Shown here: positions 35,823-47,200 of the stretch, piece after piece
How positions within the stretch are numbered: position 1 is the first letter of the stretch
How the letters are laid out: each line of letters opens with the position of its first letter
Assembly (NCBI GenBank): GCA_027625915.1
Contig: JANTQA010000023.1
Coordinates: 14,198,001 to 14,262,000, forward strand
Source: Anaeramoeba flamelloides
Lineage: Eukaryota > Metamonada > Anaeramoebidae
Direction: 5' to 3'
DNA length: 64,000 nucleotides
Translations under genes and position numbers: made by a program
Notes under the pieces: generated by a model
Told to the model about the DNA's origin: nothing
The model's database searches: none
Seen by the model: only the letters and a program-made list of their open reading frames with translations

Positions 35823-37408
35823 TTACCTAAAAAAAAAAAAAACTAAAAAAAAAAAAATTAATATAATAGAATCATTCAAAAATACCAGAATTATTCGAAG
35901 CATTAAAAAAAAATGATGATTGTGAATTAATAAAAAAAAATTCACTGAATGAATTAAAAAAAATCAAATACGAAACTTTAAATATTTTACACTTTGCGTG
36001 TATTTATAATAAACCAGCTGTGTTACATGAATTATTACAAATGGGCATGGACCCCAATGAAAAATGTATTTACAAACAAACGGGACTACATTTATCTGCG
36101 ATCTACAATCATCATTCTTGTTCTAATATATTAATTGCATATAAGGCAAAGATGAATGTCTGTAATATTAAAAACGAAACGCCATTACTGATCTCTGCAA
36201 AATATGGGTATCGATATAATGCCGAATATTTATTGTCATGCGGTGCCGACCCATTAATTAAAAATCATGTGCAATTGACGCCATTGCATTATGCTGTTTT
36301 TCGAGACAATTATAAATGTGTCGAAATTCTTTTGTCAACAAAAAGGGGGCGTAAGGAACTCCATTACCAAAAACGGAATTTAGTGCATCTAGCTGTTAAG
36401 GGTAAATCGATTCACAGTTTGAAGATTTTAGAAAAATATAAATGTAATTTCGAAATGTTAAATGATTATGGCGAGACCCCATTTCAAGTGGCATTAAAAA
36501 ACAATTCCTTAAAAATCATCTCTTGGTTTTTAAAATTAAAAAAATGTTCATTTTATAAAAAAAAGCAAACAAACGCAATCCATTTAAGTGTGCTTCAAAA
36601 GAAGATGCCCGTGCTTGAAATCCTATTAAAATCAAAAAGAATACCAATTGACGCAAAAGATGAAAATGGGAATACGGCCATATTCTATTCTGTGCAACAA
36701 GAATCTATTAATTTTACCAGGGCTTTATTAAAATATGGCGCAAAGCCAAGAATAGTCAATAATATGGGATCGTCGCCCTTTGATGTGGCAAATGAACAGA
36801 ATTTAAAACTTATTACACTTTTTAAAAAGCTTCATCCACAGAGAATTAATGTGATCGAGCACCTGTCTTCTAGTTCAACAAGTATAACAATAACTTGGCT
36901 TATACCCAAGTCATTTGAAAAAATTGAAAATTTTAAAATTAAGGCAAAATCGACACACCAGTGTCAACATTTGGTCTCCAATGATAATTGGTGCCAAATT
37001 AATTTTTTAATGCCAAATGTTGAATATTCAATCAAAATTAAGGCATTTAATTATTTTGGTTCGGGCAAATATTCCAAACCTAAATCAATTTCAACGAGAG
37101 ATTCAAAAAAGCCTTCTCAAATAACCAATCTAACTCAGATAGACCCAGTAAAGGATTCAGAAATTTTCATAAAGTGGGATCAGCCAAAGTATAACGGGGA
37201 CCCAATCATAGAATATGAAATACAAGTAAATGGAATTAAAACTAGTTTTGAAGAGCTATTTTTTAGTACCAGCAATAACACTTCTTTTAGAATTTTTGGT
37301 TTGCCTGAAAATAATGCTTTCTTCGTCAAAATGCGCTCAAAGAATAAATTGGGGTGGAGTCATTGGTCTTATGAAGCAATAATGTTAACTAAAAAAAATG
37401 AAAATTAA
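29652..37408 (+). CDS. Ankyrin-repeat and fibronectin type III protein
   Basis: Exon 1 is 29652-29924 (donor ATTCTT|GTAAGT) and exon 2 is 35870-37408 (acceptor AATATAATAG|AATC). The phases match, giving 603 residues. Residues ~6-410 are about ten ankyrin repeats; good examples are NWTPLHLACLNDNLESIEVL, TLNILHFACIYNKPAVLHEL, LTPLHYAVFRDNYKCVEILL and NTAIFYSVQQ. Two FN3 domains follow: ~415-505 (SITITWLIP...NVEYSIKIKAFNYFGSGKYS) and ~508-600 (SEIFIKWDQPKYNGDPIIEY). There is no signal peptide or membrane segment, so this is a cytosolic protein-interaction scaffold; the partner is unknown. The 5945-nt intron is filled with repeats and could hide a small exon, though the ankyrin register across the junction is acceptable without one. 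A ~30-base poly-T follows the donor within 15 nt. Confidence 0.82.
30000..31404. other. Intron stretch with unusual, less A+T-rich composition
   Basis: Within the ankyrin gene intron, 30010-30900 is clearly less A+T-rich than the rest and has frequent GATC/GATCTC words, but stops occur in all frames. It may be decayed coding or element sequence. 30960-31300 is T-rich with a repeated GAAATTGAGAT-like unit separated by poly-T. Confidence 0.4.
31405..31461. mobile_element. Family N short element, right end only
   Basis: Ends in TTATTATTCAAATACCAGTA, identical to the right end of copy 1, preceded by the shared GGAAGTGAAAATTTTTTCCC. The left half is missing. It lies in the ankyrin gene intron. 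Confidence 0.7.
33270..33800. repeat. Family J dispersed repeat, copy 1
   Basis: Aligns over most of its length with 53085-53560: GTTTAGAAATAAGTGAAATA, AATTTCTTTGGAAAATTAAA, TCTGTATGTTAATTT, AAAAATGATCAGATT and CCCTTTGACTGAAAAGAG. Both copies have a poly-A/poly-T-rich middle of different length. No conserved frame. Related ends (GAAAAAATGATTCTGAT) also occur at 38254 and 49350. The intron between 31461 and 33270 holds a (GT)n run near 31845 and no gene. Confidence 0.65.
35125..35700. repeat. Family K dispersed repeat, copy 1
   Basis: Aligns with 52350-52830: AAATTCAAAATTTT at the start, TTCAAATTGGAAATAATTTT, AAATAAAATTAGTT, and the CAATACATTTTTT block. Its left end is the reverse complement of the right end of family G, linking the two families. 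It lies in the ankyrin gene intron. Confidence 0.6.
35787..35817. repeat. (TA)n microsatellite before exon 2 of the ankyrin gene
   Basis: About fifteen TA units, 52 nt upstream of the inferred acceptor at 35868-35869. Confidence 0.95.
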
Positions 37409-37654
37409 TAATAATAATTATTTTTTTATTTTTTTGTTTTTTTGTTTTTCTTGTTCTTGTTCTTTTCCTTTTACTTTTCTTTTTCTTTTTTCATTTTTTC
37501 TTTTTTCTTATTTCTTTTTTTATTTTCTGATCTAAATTGTTTATATCTTTTATTTTCGAAAAAAAAAAAAAAGACTTTAAATCCAACCAAATGATTATTC
37601 CTTTATTATTATCAACTGAAAAAATGAAAGATAAGATTTGAATTTTGTTTTTTG

Positions 37655-38300
37655 ATTTGATTAGACTAAAACCCACTCCAAAAATTTGGACACACCCAAA
37701 ATCAAAAATAGGCAAAAAAAAAAAACTCAATTTTATTATTTTTTTCCAAACCTAAAATAAAACAACTTTTATGTTTACCCAGTATTAAAGTTTTTTATAA
37801 GTAATCATTTTCGTCCAAATAAAAAAAAAATCTCTGTGCTTCCAAAATAATGAAACGAGTGGAACAAAAAAATTGTATTGGTAAATTTGTTGAAATTTCA
37901 CCAACAATTGTATATTGATCAATTGATAAGATAACATCGATTAATTGTATGTGGTTTTCCAATTTAACAAACTCAACACTAACCTAATATCAACATCGAA
38001 AAAAAATTCTAGATCTAAGGAAACACATTACATAACTGGAAAAAACGAAATGAAAACAAAATAAATAAGACAAAAAATGAAAATAGTTTGTAAAATCAAA
38101 ATTATTTCCAAATTGAATGTAAAGTGTAATATTATTATTCTTTCAACAGTTTAAACTATTTCCAAATTTTTGGAATTATATTATATTCAAAAAAATGTAA
38201 AGAAAAAGAAAAGTAAAAAACAAAAAAAATAAAATTGACTAAATTCGAAAAAATGATTCTGATATTAAAATTGACAAATTTTTTTAAGAAGAAGACTGGA
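37655..38300. repeat. Family G dispersed repeat, copy 2
   Basis: Matches copy 1 through 38160 (GTTTACCCAGTATTAAAG, ATTTCACCAACAATTG, TCTAGATCTAAGGAAACA). It then continues into the reverse complement of the family K start, and into a GAAAAAATGATTCTGAT block shared with family J copies. This is the best evidence that G, K and J ends belong to one composite family. 38300-38824 has nothing else. Confidence 0.65.
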
Positions 38301-38824
38301 TTGTCCCAAATAATTTGTAAGATTTCTTTCATTGAATTGTGACACATTAACAATAAAAATTACAATCCCTTTTATAAATTTTTTGGGTAGCTTTATTTAC
38401 CTTTTGGATAATAAGTTCAAGTTTCAGAAACAAGTTTTTCAATAAATAGAACTGAATTTTATTATTTTTTATCAGATGACACACATTCCAAGATGAAAAT
38501 ATCAATTATGAATAGAGGTTGTGCTTCATATTATTAGGAAATCTCACAAAAATTTCAAAAGCTAGATCTGTTTGGAAAAAAAAATTAATTTTTTTTTTTT
38601 TTTTCAAAATAAAGATTGATAATTTAATTATTTTAGGTCATTAAAAATTTCTTTTAGTTTAAAAAAGCCAAGGGAAAAATGAATAATTATAATTTTCAAA
38701 AAGTTTGGTTTCTAAATTAAAAATATATTAAACTTTCCCATTTAATCATAATAAGCAACTTGAATTCTAAGTTAGTGCTTTGAATTAACAAATTGTTAAG
38801 ATATTTATTTTGTGTGTGTTTATA

Positions 38825-39014
38825 CAATCAGTTCCATTTTTAGACACAAACTTTCAATAAAATTTAAGATACAAAATAAAAATCCAAAAATAAAACACAA
38901 AAAAAGTATTCATGTAAGTTAATTTGTGTAAAAAAAAATTCTATAAAAAGGTGAATTAGTTTTTGAATTTTTAATAGCAAAAATTTAGTGAAAGTATGTA
39001 TCTTAAAATTCAAA
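38825..39014. mobile_element. Family B short element, copy 3
   Basis: Left end CAATCAGTTCCATTTTTAG next to TA. The right end (TATCTTAAAATTCAAACTGG) is worn. The interior AAATTTAAGATACAAAATAA matches copy 1. It is the oldest-looking copy. Confidence 0.7.
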
Positions 39015-41297
39015 CTGGAAGTAATCCAAGAATATTTTTCTTGTCAAAATTTAGATCAATTCATAACTAAATACAAGTTTGCAAAGTTAAATCAAAAAGA
39101 AACAGTTTAAGAACTACGTGTCGGATTCAACAATTTTTCTCTAAAGCTTTTGGTTCAATTCTATTTGAAAAGTAAAGTTAAGATCTTCAAAATATTCTCC
39201 AATTTGGATCGAAAAATCATTTTTTGTCATTTTTTTGATGAAAAATGAAAAAGAAAAATTGAGATACTTAGCTTCGAACACCTTGTTAAGGAACGTAAAA
39301 ATGAAAAAGAAAAATAACAACAAGTTTCTTGAAGATAAAAATTGAAGATCTTGTTGATAATTTCAAATACTCTCTCTAATAACCAACTCTAACTTTCAAA
39401 GATTACATTGTTAGGATTTATTAATCTTTGGGTTTCCAAAATTGTTCCACTTGTTCCATAAATTATAGCAATTCTTACAAAAGTATTGCAATTTTCCTTG
39501 TGATTTTGAATTTTTTCTCTTCTTTTCTTTTCTTTTTGGGAAAAACTGAATTTCCCCGCCATGCTTCTGAGGATAACATTTCCTCGAATTGTTTTTTGAT
39601 CAAAATGATCCATGCCAAACGCACTTCACATTATTTTGGTGTTTTCTAGTTAGGTTTTTTTTTGTTTGGATCGTGTCTTTCAAAACCCAATTTGCTGTGT
39701 CAATGTAAATTGGGTTGAGGCTTTGTGGGAAAGGTTTTGAAGTTTTTTTCATGAAAGGATCTTTTCGAAATTAAATTTGCAAAACGAGTCAAGCCTTTTT
39801 TTATTTAAAAAAAAATTATTATGTCAGTTGGAAAAAATGATCACTTTTTTTTGGGAAAAGTGAATTTTAGAAGATTTATTCAAACACCAAACACATTATC
39901 GTAGTCATTATTCAAAATTTTGTTTGTTTTCAAAAGAACAAACTTTTTCTTTAAAAATTTTTCACTTTCCTAATTTTTGATCTCTTAGAACAATTTTTAA
40001 AACCTTCTCATCTTAACCCCACAACCAAAAAAAAATCACTTAGTCGTACCAACAGTGTATAAAGGTTTTAAAAATTGTTCTAAAAAGTTATTTTCTCAAA
40101 AAGTCGATTTTTGCCAACGTTCATTGTCATTTCGAGATACGAGAAGACCAAAATTTACGCAAAAAATGACATTTTTTGGTTCTTAGATCTCACCGAAGAA
40201 AATTTTGTGAGAGTTACAAACCTACAGAACACGATTGGAACACACTTGACCTGGAATTTCAATATGAAACGTAGTTCTTAATGAAAAAATTAAAAAAAAA
40301 AATTCTAATAAGAAAAAAAGTGCAAAATCTTGATTTTTCGATTTTTTTAGACCATCTTTCTCTTATTTGCTGGTCTATTCTCAGACAAAAGTGATGAGTT
40401 AATATTGTTCACCAATGTCTGACTTATGTAGGGGCCTAAAATAAAGATCGTTTTACTGAATTATACAGAAAATTAAAAGATCATATAATATTATTGGGTC
40501 TTGTTGTATACACCAAGTAACATTCTATTAAAATTTCCTTATAACGCACTAAGATAAAAAAATAAATTTGTAAAATAATAGTTCAAACGAGATCGAATAA
40601 TAACAACCTCGGATATACTATCCTTTTTTTTTTTTTATTTTGGAATAGTAATTTTATTTCAAGACAAAAGAATCTTGGATAGAAATGAACAACATTCAAG
40701 AAAATACAAAGTTTTTGAAATTTTAATTGTACATTTCAAAAGAATCTTAAAAGTTCGAAGAGATATTAGGGATTATTTCAAGTTAGATCACTTATTTTTG
40801 ATAATTATTGATCTTCTTGGCTATTTGTTTAATCAGAATATAACTGATTTTAATATACTAGTGTGTCATTACATTCATGATTTTAAGATAATATTTTCAT
40901 AACTAGATCTTTAAAGTAGCTAAAGAAAAATAATTATTTTCAATAATTTTGTTGTTTCAAAAAAAGAAAAATTTTTTTTTGATTTCATGAAATCAGGTAT
41001 ACTAACAATTTTAAAGGATCTTCAAAAATCAATTAAAACATAAAAACTGAAACCTTAGTGTTGGTTCCTTCATTATTGAACTTTTTCTCAAAAAGAAAAT
41101 TTTTTTTAATTGATATTTTGCTTTTACAAAATATTTTTCACTCTTCATAGTATGAAAAATTTACAAAAAAAACAATTCATGGATCATCTTCCTCAAAAAA
41201 CTCAATTGAGCCTTTTGTAGTTCTCTAATTTTTTGAAATCGTTGACAATTTGTTTGAAAATTACAAAAGAAAATTCATTTTTTTTTCTTCTTTAATC
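39015..41297. other. Intergenic region with two hairpins and a doubtful small frame
   Basis: No gene is firmly supported. 39380-40450 is less A+T-rich than its surroundings. It contains a 74-codon minus-strand frame (39613-39389, MDHFDQKTIRGNVILRSMAG...) with a possible donor TTTT|GTAAGA at about 39480; it matches nothing I know. Two hairpins are clear: AACCCAATTT/AAATTGGGTT at 39684-39716, and a 22-bp perfect pair at about 39985-40083. Confidence 0.4.
39985..40083. repeat. Perfect 22-bp inverted repeat
   Basis: TTAGAACAATTTTTAAAACC on the left and its complement GGTTTTAAAAATTGTTCTAA on the right, with a ~55-nt loop. It could be a worn short element or a structured transcript. Confidence 0.7.
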
Positions 41298-44200
41298 ATG
41301 CATAAATCTTTAAAGTTCCTAAGCATAATTCTTTTAATTTTACTGATTTCAAACCCATCAACAGCACTCCGTTTGGAAGGGTCATGGAAACGATCTACTA
41401 ACTGGGATTTTTTTACAAGATTTTGTTTCGATAAAAGTAGTCAAAGTAATTACTTTCTTCCTTTCCAATTCTTTCCACAACAAAATCAAAAAACACAATC
41501 AGAAATGAAAAATCAAAAAACAAAAGACATACTTTGGTTCATGAACACCAAATTAAAAACCAAGCTATAATCTTAACACACTAGTTTTCTTTGTTTTTTT
41601 TTGCTATCTTCAAGCACAAAAACAAAGCAAAACCACCCTTTATTAATAATTATTTAATATATTCCTATTATTTTTTTTCTTCTTATTGGGATAATTCTTT
41701 TAAACCTGAAGGTTATGGTAATATTAGTTGGGTTGTTGAAACAAAAAATCCATTAATACTTTCCTGTTATGATGATCAAAAAGGATCTTGGGATTCAATC
41801 TCGAACAAAGATAGTTGTGTTCAAAAAAACAATAAAGCTAAAACCAATAGAAATGTTCACAATCGAGTATTAAGCTTTGAAAAATTTTATGATACCAAAG
41901 AATCACATATGTGGTATTTTTCTCTTTCAGATTGTAATTCAGACTCAATTACAATTGAGAGCATGCAAGTGCATATTTGGAATCCAATGTCGAGCAAATT
42001 GATGCAAGAATTTAGTTGTGATCAACAAGGTAAGTCATAACTTCGTTTGACAACCTTCCAATTTCCTATTTCCTTTTGATATTTCCCAATTTACAATTTC
42101 CAAATATACTAAACCTTTTCTTAATTGTTTTGATATTCAAAATTCTTTATTTATATTCTTTTTTATTTAATGTAAAAGGAATTTTGGCTCTTGAAATTGT
42201 TTTTTTTATTTTCTTTCTGATCATTACTTTTGTTCAAATTTTTCTGTCAGTAAAATTACATAGAATGAAAGAGTTTCAGACGGTAAATATTCTTTTTTAT
42301 TTTTATAATAATTATTTTTTTTGATTCATTTTTCAACTAACTGTACTCAAAAAAAAATAGTTAAATCGGTTTTAATGGTAAAACGGTTGTAAATATTCTC
42401 ATTTTCAAATTTTTTTAATGCCTTTTTTCCTATATTTAAAAACAAGAACCAAGTCCAAAAATTAGATTGATTTTTGGAACAGAATACAATCCAAAACATC
42501 AAATAAAACCAAAATATAAGCATGTTCTCAATTTTCCCAAATTTGAGTTTTAATTGTAAACATTACACTACACTACAAGGAAAATTTTTTTCAAAAAAAA
42601 ATCTACAAATTTTGTATTTTTGAAATACACTCATATAATAAACATTATTATATATAACAATTTTCAATGAGGTTTACAACTTTAATAGATATTAATAGGA
42701 ATTGAAAAAAAAATGAAATTTTTTCAGTAATATTTTTTTCATTTTTAATTGTAAAATTTTTGAATTTTTTAATTGACTTAGTAGAGAGATAATTTTCAAG
42801 TATTTTTTTAATAGTCAAAAAGGAAACATATTTTTCAATTTGAAAATAGCACAAAATATTTCAATCAAAAGATATCGCTAAATTAAATTGAAAATCTGAT
42901 TTTTTATCTGTTTTTGGAATATTTTTTATCATTTTATTTTTATCCATGTTTGAGTTTTTATATACATTCCCGATTGTTTTCTGCAAATTGCTTTAACATA
43001 TATTCTTTTTTCAATCTTAATGTTCAATCAAAAATTAATTCATTTCAACTTTTTCCAATAAAAAAATACCCTGAAAATAGGTGTTTTTTTCAAAAGTCGG
43101 TATTTTTGAAAAGGGGGGTATTCAGATTTTCAAGAGTTTAAAAGCTATCCAATTTTTATTACATAAAAGTATGATAACTTTGAAAAAATAATTTATAAAA
43201 TAAGTATAACTTAAATCCAATGTATAGTTTTGGCTAACTTTAATTTTTGGTGTTTAAATTTTCCTTGTAGTGTAGTAAAAGTGAATTTTTTGGATTTTTT
43301 GATTCTATGCTTTTTCCTTCATGTGAAATTGGCTTTAAGATTTTAACAATAGGTACTAATCAAGTTTGGGGAATTTCAATTTCATATGTCTTCATTGATC
43401 AGGACAATAAGTTAAAAAATTATTTGAAAAATTTTCCTTTTCACAAAGGTTTTCCAATTAAAATCGATTTGACAATTTTTTTCGGAATGGTAAATAAGAA
43501 TTGTAAATGATAACTTTTTTCAATTCACATACAAAATTCATTTATTTAAACTATAGATCTCATAACCTAACCATTTTAAAGAATTTGAGACTTGAAATTA
43601 ATGAGATCTATCATTTTCAACTATTTTTTTTCTTTTTTTTTGTTGTTTAATTAAGCGCACTGAGTAAAAATCGATGTCTTAATTTTTCAAGTTCTGGATT
43701 TATTGTTAAGGGTTGAGTGTTCGAAAAAAGCATTTAATCTGTTAAAAAGGGAATTTTGAATTGACTAAATTTGTCGCTCCAAATTCAAAGTACGTCTAGA
43801 CTCAACACAGTAGTTAATTTTGAAAGTTTTTTTTAATTAATTTCTAAAAGGTTTAATGAATTAAAAAAAAAAGATTAGATAATTAAATATTAAATTTAAC
43901 ATTTTTTTTTTATTCAATTTTCTTTGTTTTTTATTTTACATTTTTTCTAAAATCCATTTTATAATCAACCCTAACTAAATCGATTCTTTTTATAGATATT
44001 TAGATTCTTTTTATATTTAATTATTCTCCGAACTGGTGGATTATTGATGTCTTTGATACATTTTGGATCTTTTGCCCGAAATGGAATTGGATCTAGTGGG
44101 TTATTTATTTTTGGTTCAGGTAATATTCTCTTTTTTTTTTTATTTTATTTATTTATTTTAATATGTTATCAACAAACCAAAAATTAGTAAAAATTATTTT

Positions 44201-47200
44201 TTTGTTGAACAAATATTTTTCTGAATTAAATTTTCAAGTATATTTTTTTGATACATTTTTATTTTTAATCTAGAAGAAAGCAATTTAAAAGTTAATTGAT
44301 TCATAAAAGATAATAACAAAAATGAAAAAATTTCTTTTGATTAATAAATTTATAAATATTTGTAAAACATAATTTTTTTAAAACAATACATTTCAAAATT
44401 TTAAGTAAAGTGGAACCATTTATTTACTAGTAAGATCTGATGAATTGGAATAGATAATGTTGAAAACATGTTGTAAATAGAATTAAAAAAAACTGTTAAA
44501 CTGTTTTTGCCAAGGCTGTTTACAATCCAAAATTTAGAGTTTTTTTTTATGTATTAAAAAAATGTTTGATAATTTGTTTCCTTGGATTTTTGAGTTACCA
44601 ATCTTCAATCTTTAATAATTTTAATTTAAACTTATGATAAAATACTGATAATATTTTTTTTGATAAAAATTTATGATTCAAAATAAATGGTTACAAAAAA
44701 AAGAAAAAAAAAAAAAAGCATAAAAATTTAAAAATTCCATCTTACAATAACAATTTCGAAAAATTTTATCTTTCAAAAACAAATCTAGAGAATCATTTAA
44801 AAGAATTTTGTTAATTTAGGAAGGTCAAATTCGCCAAAATTACGCAATTACTAACTTGGTTTGTTCTGTCCAAACTTTAAACAATAAATTTATTTATTTT
44901 TTTCATTAGCTAATCAAAACTTGTAAGAGCCCGATTACAAAAATTAGGACAGCATAAGTTATATTATTTAAATTTAATCCCCATTGTTTAAATACATAAA
45001 AATTTTAACAAAAAATTAACTTTATTAAAAAAATAATTTTGGAAAAGGTGTAATATATATAATATATAGTAGTTAAAAAAATACCGAACATGAAAAAAAT
45101 CCCTGACAAGATTTTTAATTGTGAATATTAGGAAAATTGTTGTGTAATTGCAAATATTCTAAATCAAATACTTTTTATAAATAACCAAATTTTTATTGAA
45201 CCAAAGTAATAAACCTACATAAAGTTCATTAAAGTGGGGTATCTATAGAATACTCAAGTATTTCTTTGATAATATAAGCTGATCAACTTTTTTTGAAAGA
45301 AAATCGAGTTTTATATATGGGGTTTGCTAGAATTTGGAAAATGATAATTTTTCTTCTTGTTTTTTGATTGAATGAATGATGTTTTGAAAAAGTTTAATTT
45401 CATTAATCATCATTCTAATAAGTGGGTGAGTTATAATTTTGAAAGTTTGATTCTTAAAAAAAAGAAATTATTCAACAATTTTCCTAATATTCACACTTAA
45501 AAATCTTGTCAGGGATTTTTTTCAAGTTCGGTATTTTCTTCACTACTATACTTTGTAAAAAAACATTTAAATTACCTGTTCAAAACATATGGTGATTATT
45601 AATTAATTTAAAATAGACTTATAAAAATTTTTTCAATTTATTATTATTATGATTGAAGAGAGGCGATTCAACAAAATAACCTTCTATTTACCTTTAGGTT
45701 TTTTTTTTTAATTTAAAAGAATCAGAACAATCTTTGATTTTACTCCATTTTTTTGAATTCTGAAAAAGGTAGGCTCTTGACGGCACTCTTCGGCACCTTC
45801 TGAAACCAAAAATATATTGAGAGAGTTTTATCCTAGCTATAACGTAGGAAATATTATAACTCATATAAAAGCTTTTATTTAAAAAATGGAAAGAAACAAT
45901 TCGATTTTAGAAGAATAATAAGAGAAAGAGAAAAAAAAACAAGAAATAAAGAAGATTCGGATTTATTCGTAAGGGTTAAGTACTCAAGAGCTCTTAATCT
46001 GTTAAAGAGAGGGTTTTGAAGTAACCAAATTTGTGATTCCTAATTCAAAGAGTCGTCAAAAGAACCTTTTAATTACAGTCATTAGAAGTATTTTATACTC
46101 AATTTAGTTTTCTGAAATAAAAGAGATTAAATAAATAAAAAAAAAGCAACAACTTCAAATACAAGTTTTTTTTTTCGCACTCAGAGTGTTTAATGGACTC
46201 TTGATTGTTTCCTTTTATGTTAATTATATCGAATTTTTCAAAATCATCATCATCATCATATCAACCCGCTAATGTAATGTAGTACTCCTCAGAAGTTGAT
46301 CCCAATACAAGATTGTGTTTACGTATAACAATAAATTAATACAAGTACAAAATAATTTGTATCCGAGAAGTTAAATTATCATAACAATTTCTCTTTTTCA
46401 CTATTTTGCCTACCAAATTAGAACCACCTCATCAATTATTATTTTTTAACAACTTTTGAATTAATGAAACAAAAAAAAATTCTTTTTTTTTTTTTTATTT
46501 TGAAGGGAGGAAATCAATTTCCTCTTAAAGCTTTAATTTCTAAATTTTTGTTTAGAAATCTCAATAAACAATCATAATTCTCTTTTTCATTAACTAATTA
46601 CAAGATAAATAATGAATCTTTGTTTCGAATAATATCAAAGATATTATTCTTATTATTTTTGTTGATTTGAATTAGTTTTTAATCCAAATTATTCGATTTT
46701 CTTTATAGAATGGGCAGTCCCATAAAAAATGATCGATATCTTCATCTGTATCTAGGTTTAAATAATTTTTGCATAAGTTGCATTTTTTTGTTTTTGTTTT
46801 ATTCTTATCATAAACATAAGAATATCTATTTAGATAATTTGTGAAATTTCTTGGTTTTAAGATGGAAGTAGAGCCCTTCCATTTTAAATATTTTTGTTGT
46901 TTGTTTATATTGTTATTGTATCTAATAATTTTTAAATATTCTTGACCTTTCCAGCCAGTACTATTTATTATTAAGTTTTCTCTAAATTGATTAAGATTTG
47001 CATTTAACAATTTTAGATTTTCCGCTTTCCAATTAATATTTTCATTATCTTTTTTTTTTGGAAAATTTTAATTTTTTTGATATGTGTTCGAAACCAAGAT
47101 TTTCTAATTTATTTTTGAGTTTAAATCTTCTTTTATAGATCTAAATTCTTACTTGGTCTATTTTTGCTTCGGTTTTATAAATTATTCTGGGAGAGTGTGG

